This document shows positions 55,335-64,000 of a stretch of DNA of 64,000 nucleotides, piece after piece; positions within the stretch are counted from its first letter, which is position 1; every line of letters begins with the position of its first letter. The notes under the pieces are model-generated. The model was not told where the DNA came from. It saw only the letters and a list, made by a program, of their open reading frames with translations, and made no database searches. The stretch is taken from assembly GCF_008329535.1 (NCBI RefSeq), contig NZ_NPKR01000004.1, forward strand, positions 248,001 through 312,000, written 5' to 3'. The position numbers and the translations under genes were made by a program. The DNA is from Mycolicibacterium sp. P1-18. GTDB taxonomy: Bacteria > Actinomycetota > Actinomycetes > Mycobacteriales > Mycobacteriaceae.

Positions 55335-55781
55335 TCAGACGGGGGCCCGCTCGATGATGTTGGACAGCACGACGATGCTTTCGCTGCGCTCGATGTCGGC
55401 GCTGGCCCGGATGCGTTCGAGGGCTTCCTCGAGGTGTCGCATGTCGCGTGCCAGCACGTGCAGGATGGCGTCGGCGGTGCCGGTCACGGTGGCCGCGCTC
55501 ACCACCTCGGGAATGCCGATCCACGCCTTCCGAAGCTCCGCTGGCGCGATCGTGCCGTGGCAGAACACCTGCACGTAAGCCTCGGTGTTCCAGCCGATTG
55601 CGTTGCGGTCGACGACGGTGGTGAAGCTGCGGATCACCCCGTCGTCGAGCATCCGGTCGACGCGTCGCTTCACCGCGGGCGCGGACAGATTCACGCGCTG
55701 TCCGATTTCGGCGAAGGTCGCGCGCGCATGGTCGGCCAACTCGGCGAGGATGCGTTCATCGGTCTGGTCCAGCCGGTCCAC
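55335..55781 (-). CDS. Lrp/AsnC-family regulator of the arginine block
   Basis: 148 residues. The N-terminal helix-turn-helix is LDQTDERILAELADHARATFAEIGQRVNLSAPAVKRRVDRMLDDGVIRSFT, then a RAM ligand domain (TEAYVQVFC, VVSAATVTGTADAILHVLA). It is divergent from the DDAH-like, rocD and rocE genes and probably controls them in response to an amino acid, as in the M. tuberculosis Rv2324 region. Candidate half-sites containing GCAAT lie in the gap. Confidence 0.92.
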   Translation of the reverse strand: MDRLDQTDERILAELADHARATFAEIGQRVNLSAPAVKRRVDRMLDDGVIRSFTTVVDRNAIGWNTEAYVQVFCHGTIAPAELRKAWIGIPEVVSAATVTGTADAILHVLARDMRHLEEALERIRASADIERSESIVVLSNIIERAPV

Positions 55782-55815
55782 GGCGCCTCGCCTTCATCGA
55801 GAACAACAGATCGCC

Positions 55816-55892
55816 GCAATACTAGCTTTCGCACAACGAAGTGCGCACCGATACGCAATGAGTGGCGATTGATTGCGCCGCAGCACCGCAAT
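55816..55892. promoter_or_regulatory. Repeated GCAAT half-sites between asnC and ddaH-like gene
   Basis: CGCAAT occurs at about 55815, 55854 and 55887, and its complement ATTGCG at 55872-55877, in a 123-bp divergent gap. The pair at 55854-55859 and 55872-55877 forms an inverted repeat with a 12-base spacer. Regularly spaced imperfect sites fit an Lrp-family octamer. The exact consensus is unknown. Confidence 0.45.
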
Positions 55893-55904
55893 ATCGTCTC
55901 TTTC

Positions 55905-56768
55905 ATGACGATCGCAGATATCGCCGGCTCCCCGGCGTCCGATGTCGCCCCCGCGACACCCCGAGTCCGCACGCCACGACTGCGCCGATACGCCATGACC
56001 GCACCGACCTTCTTCGCCGTCGAATACGCGATCAACCCGTGGATGGACACCTCGACCCCCGTGGACGCCGCCCTGGCGGTGCGCCAGTGGGATCAGCTGC
56101 GCTCGACCTACCGCACGCTGGGGCACACCGTCGAGACGGTCGAACCCGTCGCCGGCCTCCCCGACATGGTCTACGCCGCCAACGGCGGACTGGTGGTCGA
56201 CGGCACCGCGATCGTCGCCCGCTTCGCCTACCCGCAGCGCGCGGGCGAGGCGGCCGCCTACGCCGAGTGGATGAGCAGCCGCGGTTTCGAACCGCATCAC
56301 ACCCACCACGTCAACGAGGGCCAGGGCGACCTGTTGGTCGTCGGCTCGACGATCCTGGCGGGCTACGGCTTTCGCACCGACGTGCGCGCACACGCCGAGG
56401 TCGCCGACCTCACCGGCCTGCCCGTCGTCAGCCTGGAACTGGTCGACCCCCGCTTCTACCACCTCGACACCGCGCTGGCGGTGCTCGACGACACCACGGT
56501 CGCCTACTACCCGCCCGCGTTCGCCGACGACGCCCGCGCGCAGTTGCGGCGCCTGTTCCCCGACGCCGTCGAGGTTGGGTCGGCCGACGCCTACGTCCTG
56601 GGCCTCAACGTCGTCTCCGACGGCAAGCACGTCGTGTTGCCCGCCAACGCCACCGGCTTCGCCGCCCAGATCGCCGAGCTCGGCTTCGAACCGATTGGCG
56701 TCGACCTGTCGGAGTTGTTCAAGGGCGGCGGATCCGTCAAGTGCTGCACGCTGGAGGTGTACTCGTGA
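55905..56768 (+). CDS. Dimethylarginine dimethylaminohydrolase-like / amidinotransferase-fold hydrolase
   Basis: 287 residues from the ATG at 55905; the open frame extends upstream through the divergent regulator and is rejected. The pentein fold shows MVYAANGGLVVDG, VNEGQGDLLVVGSTILAGYGFRTD (Glu/Asp), the active-site His in RFYHLDTALAVL, and the nucleophile Cys near the C-terminus in GGGSVKCCTLEVYS. It should hydrolyse arginine or methylated arginine; the M. tuberculosis counterpart is Rv2323c. Its stop overlaps the rocD GTG. It likely feeds the ornithine pathway. Confidence 0.88.
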   Translation: MTIADIAGSPASDVAPATPRVRTPRLRRYAMTAPTFFAVEYAINPWMDTSTPVDAALAVRQWDQLRSTYRTLGHTVETVEPVAGLPDMVYAANGGLVVDGTAIVARFAYPQRAGEAAAYAEWMSSRGFEPHHTHHVNEGQGDLLVVGSTILAGYGFRTDVRAHAEVADLTGLPVVSLELVDPRFYHLDTALAVLDDTTVAYYPPAFADDARAQLRRLFPDAVEVGSADAYVLGLNVVSDGKHVVLPANATGFAAQIAELGFEPIGVDLSELFKGGGSVKCCTLEVYS

Positions 56769-58030
56769 CCATTCTGGAGACCGTCATGACCGGACCCGGA
56801 GAGCTGACGGGCGCAGCCATCGCGCTCGACGACCACTATGCGGCCCACAACTACTCGCCCCTGCCCGTCGTGGCCGCGTCCGCCGAGGGCGCCTGGATCA
56901 CCGACGTGGAGGGCCGCCGCTACCTCGACTGCCTGGCCGCCTACTCGGCGGTCAACTTCGGCCACCGCAACCCCGAGGTCATCGCGACGGCGCACGCCCA
57001 GCTCGACACGGTCACGCTGGTCAGTCGGGCGTTCCACTCCGACCGGCTCGGCCCGTTCTGCGCCGCGCTGGCCGACCTGTGCGGCAAGGACATGGTGCTG
57101 CCGATGAACAGCGGCGCCGAGGCCGTCGAGAGCGGCATCAAGGTCGCCCGCAAGTGGGGCACCGACGTCAAGGGCGTCGCCACCGACCAATCCAACATCA
57201 TCGTGGCGCACAACAACTTCCACGGTCGCACCACCACGATCATCAGCTTCTCCGACGACGACACCGCGCGCCGTGGCTTCGGGCCGTACACGCCGGGCTT
57301 CCGCGCCGTGCCCTTCGGTGACGCCGACGCGCTGGCCGCCGCGATCGACGAGAACACCGTCGCCGTGCTGCTGGAGCCCATCCAGGGCGAGGCGGGCATC
57401 ATCGTGCCGGCCGAGGACTACCTGCCGCGGGTGCGCGCGTTGTGCACCGAGCGCAACGTCCTGATGATCGCCGACGAGATTCAGGCTGGTCTCGCCCGCA
57501 CCGGCCGCACGTTCGCGTGCGACCACTGGGACGTCGTGCCCGACGTCTACCTCCTGGGCAAGGCGCTCGGCGGCGGCGTCGTCCCGCTGTCGGCGGTGGT
57601 GGCCGACCGCGACGTGCTCGGGGTGCTGCATCCCGGCGAGCACGGCTCGACGTTCGGCGGGAACCCGTTGGCCACCGCCATCGGGACCACCGTGGTGTCG
57701 ATGCTCGCCCGTGGCGAATTTCAGTCTCGCTCCGCCGAATTGGGCGAGCGGCTGCACGCTCGCCTGCGCGGGCTCGTTGGCCACGGCGTCCTCGCCGTCC
57801 GCGGAATGGGCCTGTGGGCGGGCGTCGACGTGGACCCACGGATCGGCACCGGAAAGTCCGTCAGCTTGCGGTTGGCCGCACTCGGTGTTCTCGTAAAGGA
57901 CACGCACGGCTCCACCCTGAGGTTCGCCCCGCCCATCGTCATCACGGAGGAGGAGATCGACTGGGCGGTCGACCAGTTCGCGCGCGTGCTGACCGACGCC
58001 CTCGCAACACCACCGGCCGCTACCGCTTGA
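56765..58030 (+). CDS. rocD: Ornithine aminotransferase
   Basis: 421 residues from the GTG at 56765 (GTGA overlap). A class III PLP enzyme that converts ornithine and 2-oxoglutarate to glutamate semialdehyde. Blocks are YLDCLAAYSAVNFGHRNPEV, MNSGAEAVESGIKVARKWG, NNFHGRTTTIISFSDD, the cofactor Asp in MIADEIQAGLARTGR and the PLP lysine in VYLLGKALGGGVVPLSAV. It is intact; in M. tuberculosis the gene is split into rocD1 and rocD2. It is followed by the permease in one transcript. Confidence 0.95.
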   Translation: MTILETVMTGPGELTGAAIALDDHYAAHNYSPLPVVAASAEGAWITDVEGRRYLDCLAAYSAVNFGHRNPEVIATAHAQLDTVTLVSRAFHSDRLGPFCAALADLCGKDMVLPMNSGAEAVESGIKVARKWGTDVKGVATDQSNIIVAHNNFHGRTTTIISFSDDDTARRGFGPYTPGFRAVPFGDADALAAAIDENTVAVLLEPIQGEAGIIVPAEDYLPRVRALCTERNVLMIADEIQAGLARTGRTFACDHWDVVPDVYLLGKALGGGVVPLSAVVADRDVLGVLHPGEHGSTFGGNPLATAIGTTVVSMLARGEFQSRSAELGERLHARLRGLVGHGVLAVRGMGLWAGVDVDPRIGTGKSVSLRLAALGVLVKDTHGSTLRFAPPIVITEEEIDWAVDQFARVLTDALATPPAATA

Positions 58031-58049
58031 CGCCTGCCGAGGAGGCACC

Positions 58050-59555
58050 ATGGCATCACCTTCGCCCACGGTTGGCTTGACCGAACAGATGCTGCGGCGC
58101 CGCCCCATCGCGGGCGCACCGGTCGCCCATGGTGCCTCCCAGGAACTCAAGCGCACCATCGGCGTCTTCCAGCTGACGATGTTCGGCGTGGGGGCCACCG
58201 TCGGCACCGGCATCTTCTTCGTGCTGTCCGAGGCGGTTCCCGAGGCCGGGCCGGCCGTGCTGCTGTCGTTCGTGCTGGCCGGTGTCGCCGCCGGCCTGGC
58301 TGCCGTCTGCTACGCCGAGATGGCCTCGGCGGTGCCGGTTTCGGGGTCGACGTACTCCTACGCATACACGACGCTCGGCGAATTCGTCGCGATGGGCGTG
58401 GCGGCGTGCCTGCTGCTGGAGTACGGGGTGTCGACCGCCGCCGTCGCGGTCGGGTGGAGTCAGTACCTGAACAAGTTGCTGCAGAACCTGTTCGGGGTCA
58501 GCCTGCCGCAGGCGATCACGGCCGCACCGTGGGACGACGACCCCGGCATCGTCAACCTGCCCGCCATCGTGCTCGTCGTGATGTGCATGCTGCTGCTCAT
58601 CCGAGGCGCCTCGGAGTCGGCCAGGGCCAACACCATCATGGTGCTCATCAAGCTCGGCGTGCTGGCGATGTTCTCCGTCATCGCGTTCACCGGCTTCACC
58701 ACCGACCACTTCGCCAACTTCGCCCCGATGGGCACCGCCGCCGTCGGGCTCGCGGCCGGCACGATCTTCTTCTCCTACATCGGTCTCGACGCCGTCTCGA
58801 CGGCGGGCGACGAGGTCAAGGATCCGCAGAAGACGATGCCGCGCGCCATCATCGCCGCCCTGCTGATCGTCACCGGCATCTACCTGCTGGTGACGTTCGC
58901 GGCGCTGGGCGCGCAGGACTGGACCGGGTTCGAGGGCCAGGAGGCCGGGCTCGCGCAGATCCTCGACGACGTCACCGGGCTGAGCGTCTGGAGCACCGTC
59001 CTCGCAGCCGGTGCGGTCATCTCCATCTTCTCGGTCACCCTCGTCACGATGTACGGCCAGACCCGCATCCTGTTCGCGATGGGCCGCGACGGGCTGCTGC
59101 CGTCGATGTTCGCCAAGGTGAACCCCAAGAGCATGACGCCGGTGAACAACACCATCGTGGTCGCCGTCGTGGTGTCGATCCTGGCCGGCTTCATCCCCCT
59201 GGACAAGCTCGCCGACATGGTGTCGATCGGCACCCTGACCGCGTTCATCGTGGTGTCCGTCGGCGTGATCATCCTGCGTCGGCGCGAGCCCGACCTGCCG
59301 CGCGGGTTCAAGGTGCCGCTGTATCCGGTGACGCCGATCCTGTCGATCCTGGCGTGCGGCTACATCCTCTACAGCCTGCACTGGTACACGTGGATTGCGT
59401 TCAGCGCCTGGGTGTTGGTGGTGTGGGCGTACTACCTGCTGTGGGGCCGGCACCACAGCGCACTCAACGACGGTGGGGACGGTGTGATCGCGACGGCGGC
59501 GCCCGGGGTCGACGACGTGGAGGTCGTGGCGCCGAGGGACGGGGACGCTCCGTGA
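58050..59555 (+). CDS. rocE: APC-family amino-acid permease
   Basis: 501 residues with about 12 transmembrane helices. The N-terminal [29 protein letters not shown] is the APC signature helix 1, followed by [67 protein letters not shown] marks helix 6. It resembles cationic amino-acid transporters, and with rocD suggests arginine/ornithine uptake, but the substrate is inferred from context. It starts 19 bp after rocD. Its stop overlaps the universal stress protein GTG. Confidence 0.9.
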   Translation: MASPSPTVGLTEQMLRRRPIAGAPVAHGASQELKRTIGVFQLTMFGVGATVGTGIFFVLSEAVPEAGPAVLLSFVLAGVAAGLAAVCYAEMASAVPVSGSTYSYAYTTLGEFVAMGVAACLLLEYGVSTAAVAVGWSQYLNKLLQNLFGVSLPQAITAAPWDDDPGIVNLPAIVLVVMCMLLLIRGASESARANTIMVLIKLGVLAMFSVIAFTGFTTDHFANFAPMGTAAVGLAAGTIFFSYIGLDAVSTAGDEVKDPQKTMPRAIIAALLIVTGIYLLVTFAALGAQDWTGFEGQEAGLAQILDDVTGLSVWSTVLAAGAVISIFSVTLVTMYGQTRILFAMGRDGLLPSMFAKVNPKSMTPVNNTIVVAVVVSILAGFIPLDKLADMVSIGTLTAFIVVSVGVIILRRREPDLPRGFKVPLYPVTPILSILACGYILYSLHWYTWIAFSAWVLVVWAYYLLWGRHHSALNDGGDGVIATAAPGVDDVEVVAPRDGDAP

Positions 59556-60433
59556 CGGTCATCGTCGGCTACGTCGCCGGAAAGGCCGGGACGTCTGCGC
59601 TCAACCTCGGGGTGGAGGCGGCGCGAACGCTCAAGACGTCGCTGGCGGTCGTCACCGTGGTGCCGAAGGCGTGGACCACGCCGTCACCGGCGCGCGTCGA
59701 CGCCGAGTTCGCGCAGTACGCCGACAAGCTGGCCGCCGACTCGGCGACTCGAGCCAGGGAGTGCGTCGCGGCGCTCGACGACACCCTCGAGGTCAGCTTC
59801 CACAAGTACGCGCACCGGTCGGCGCCGGGCGGACTGCTGCAGGCGGTGGCGGACCTGAAAGCTGAAGCGCTGGTGCTGGGTTCGGCATCCGACGGCGGCC
59901 TCGGACGGGTCGTGGTCGGGTCGACCGCCGACCGGTTGCTGCACTCCTCGCCGGTGCCGCTGGCGATCTGCCCGCGCGGCTACCGCGGCTCCACGTCACA
60001 CGGGTTGACCCGGATCACCGCCGCCTACCCCGGAACCGCCGACTCGCTGCACGTGGTCCGGCGCTGCGCCGCCCTCGCCGAGCAGCTTCAGATCCCGTTG
60101 CGCGTCATCACGTTTGCAGTGCGCGGTCGCACGATGTATCCGCCCGAGGTGGGGTTGGACGCCGAGACGTCGATTCTGCAGTCCTGGGCGCTCGCGTCGC
60201 GAGAGGCGTTGGCGGCGTTGAAGTCCGACGGCGTGGTGGGTGACGACGTCACGCTTCAGGTGGTGACGGGCAACGGCTGGGATCAGGCGCTGGACGCACC
60301 GGACTGGGACGACGGCGAGCTACTCGCCATCGGTACGTCGCCGCAGGGTCCGATCGCCCGGGTGTTCCTGGGGTCGAAGGGCACGAAGATCGTGCGTCAC
60401 AGCCCGGTTCCGGTGCTGGTGCTGCCGAACTAG
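59552..60433 (+). CDS. Tandem universal stress protein
   Basis: 293 residues from the GTG at 59552 (GTGA overlap with the permease). Two UspA domains lie at about 1-142 and 150-293. The ATP-binding pattern is seen in GSASDGGLGRVVVGSTADRLLHSSPVPLAI and again as GTSPQGPIARVFLGSKGTKIVRHSPVPVLVL. The coupling to an amino-acid permease suggests it modulates transport or responds to nutrient state, as for other transporter-linked Usp proteins; this is inference. It ends six bases from the convergent SDR gene. Confidence 0.88.
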   Translation: MTVIVGYVAGKAGTSALNLGVEAARTLKTSLAVVTVVPKAWTTPSPARVDAEFAQYADKLAADSATRARECVAALDDTLEVSFHKYAHRSAPGGLLQAVADLKAEALVLGSASDGGLGRVVVGSTADRLLHSSPVPLAICPRGYRGSTSHGLTRITAAYPGTADSLHVVRRCAALAEQLQIPLRVITFAVRGRTMYPPEVGLDAETSILQSWALASREALAALKSDGVVGDDVTLQVVTGNGWDQALDAPDWDDGELLAIGTSPQGPIARVFLGSKGTKIVRHSPVPVLVLPN

Positions 60434-60439
60434 CCGCGC

Positions 60440-63035
<2,596 letters not shown>

Positions 63036-63115
63036 CGTGCCAGACCACGGGCAAATCGCAGCACAAGCCACGTCTGAGTGACCGAGCTTTGCGAATCGCA
63101 GGGTGCGAACGCGAA

Positions 63116-63147
63116 AGCGGCGCCCACCCTTTCGGGTGAGCGCCGCT
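63116..63147 (-). terminator. Terminator downstream of tuf
   Basis: Outer arms AGCGGCGC (63116-63123) and GCGCCGCT (63140-63147), inner ACCC/GGGT with a TTTC loop, and a small mismatch between. It lies 45 bp after the tuf stop and before the PP2C gene. Confidence 0.75.
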
Positions 63148-63192
63148 GTACGACTAGATTCAGATCACTTAGAGGATCCCCGTAGGCGGAGC

Positions 63193-64000
63193 CTACTTAA
63201 TGATCTTGGTAACGCGTCCTGCGCCGACGGTCTTGCCGCCCTCGCGGATCGCAAACCGCAGACCCTCGTCCATGGCGACCGGCTGGATCAGCTTCACGCC
63301 GATGTCGACGTTGTCGCCGGGCATGACGATGTCGGTGCCCTCGGGGAGGGTGACGACGCCGGTCACGTCCGTGGTGCGGAAGTAGAACTGCGGACGGTAG
63401 TTCGACAGGAACGGCTTGTGACGGCCGCCTTCTTCCTTGGACAGGATGTAGACGCTGCCCTCGAACTCGGTGTGCGGCGTGGTGGTGCCGGGCTTGACCA
63501 CGACCTGGCCACGCTCGACGTCCTCACGCTTGACACCACGGACCAGCAGGCCGACGTTGTCGCCCGCCATGCCCTGGTCCAGCAGCTTGCGGAACATCTC
63601 GACGCCGGTGACGGTGGTCTTGGTGACCGTCGGCTTGATGCCGACGATCTCGACCTCTTCGTTGACGTTGATCACGCCACGCTCGACACGGCCGGTGACG
63701 ACGGTGCCACGACCGGTGATCGTGAAGACGTCCTCGACGGGCATGAGGAACGGCTTGTCGGTCTCACGGACCGGGTCCGGGATCGACTCGTCGACGGCGT
63801 CCATGAGGTCCTCGACGGACTTGACCCACTTCTCGTCGCCCTCGAGCGCCTTGAGCGCCGAGACCTGGATGACGGGGGCTTCCTCGTCGAAGTCCTGGGC
63901 GGCCAGCAGTTCGCGGACCTCCATCTCGACGAGCTCGAGGAGCTCCTCGTCCTCGACCATGTCGGCCTTGTTCAGCGCGACCAGGATGTAGGGCACGCCG
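63193..64000 (-). CDS. tuf: Elongation factor Tu, C-terminal two thirds (right edge truncated)
   Basis: 269 residues are visible, running off the right edge. The segment starts in domain 1 at [30 protein letters not shown] (the NKAD guanine-specificity motif), then domain 2 ([15 protein letters not shown]) and domain 3 ([45 protein letters not shown]). It delivers aminoacyl-tRNA to the ribosome. Like the S10 operon it is minus strand, consistent with the str operon (rpsL, rpsG, fusA, tuf) lying to the right. Confidence 0.98.
   Translation of the reverse strand, partial: GVPYILVALNKADMVEDEELLELVEMEVRELLAAQDFDEEAPVIQVSALKALEGDEKWVKSVEDLMDAVDESIPDPVRETDKPFLMPVEDVFTITGRGTVVTGRVERGVINVNEEVEIVGIKPTVTKTTVTGVEMFRKLLDQGMAGDNVGLLVRGVKREDVERGQVVVKPGTTTPHTEFEGSVYILSKEEGGRHKPFLSNYRPQFYFRTTDVTGVVTLPEGTDIVMPGDNVDIGVKLIQPVAMDEGLRFAIREGGKTVGAGRVTKIIK

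Noticed and set aside
48672..55336. A shared CGGGCGGCCGGGGTCAG string after mftD and after the AsnC gene
   Set aside because: Two copies of a GC-rich string at stop codons 6.6 kb apart are plausible by chance. There are no flanking duplications or terminal repeats to suggest mobility.
63182..63196. GTAGGC-GGA-GCCTAC hairpin at the tuf stop
   Set aside because: Only 6 bp and overlapping the stop codon; the longer stem at 63116-63147 is the better terminator.

Overview
The window is high-GC actinobacterial DNA with the gene order of a fast-growing Mycobacterium (Mycolicibacterium type). The basis is a mycofactocin cluster with an intact 31-residue mftA, the secY-adk-map-sigL-rslA block, the FGE-arylsulfatase pair between two ribosomal operons, many GTG starts and GTGA/ATGA stop-start overlaps, and tuf at the right edge. 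Compared with the familiar M. tuberculosis layout the window reads backwards: the S10 and spc ribosomal operons run on the minus strand.

Left part (1-19 kb). The end of rmlB and all of rmlC (dTDP-rhamnose synthesis) are followed by a valine-catabolism operon (mmsA, isobutyryl-CoA-type acyl-CoA dehydrogenase, mmsB) behind a perfect palindrome. Next come a HAD-fold protein that has lost most catalytic motifs, a GAF histidine kinase with its NarL-type regulator, and a MarR/NmrA divergent pair with twin operators. Then come marR, rslA and sigL with a recognisable SigL autoregulatory promoter, followed by map, adk and secY. A tandem triplet of mycobacterial SAM methyltransferases, sppA and a luciferase-like monooxygenase complete this part.

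Ribosomal part (19.4-37.3 kb). The spc operon (rplN to rplO) and the S10 operon (rpsJ to rpsQ) are both minus strand. Between them lie a lipoprotein, a formylglycine-generating enzyme with the arylsulfatase it activates, and a two-gene cyclic-di-GMP module (PAS-GGDEF and EAL-DICT). Both operons have sigma-A-like promoters, and the S10 operon has a leader of about 270 nt with hairpins.

Accessory part (37.3-45 kb). This holds a DUF4442 hotdog protein, an alpha/beta hydrolase, a SnoaL-like protein, a lipoprotein carboxylesterase, a cytochrome P450, a TetR regulator with a divergent DHA2-type MFS exporter (paired operators), and an Asp/hydantoin racemase.

Mycofactocin part (45-61.3 kb). mftR is divergent from mftABCDEFG. 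Nearby are an ECF sigma factor translationally coupled to a triple-VOC protein, an FAD reductase, and a mycofactocin-coupled SDR. An arginine/ornithine catabolism block (AsnC regulator, DDAH-like hydrolase, ornithine aminotransferase, amino-acid permease, universal stress protein) separates the reductase from the SDR. The right edge carries a SHOCT membrane protein, a PP2C phosphatase and the 3' part of tuf.

No tRNA, rRNA, CRISPR array, insertion sequence or phage feature was seen. No wholly new system is proven. The best leads are the ECF-sigma/triple-VOC pair in the mycofactocin neighbourhood, the c-di-GMP pair between the ribosomal operons, and several well-formed operators.
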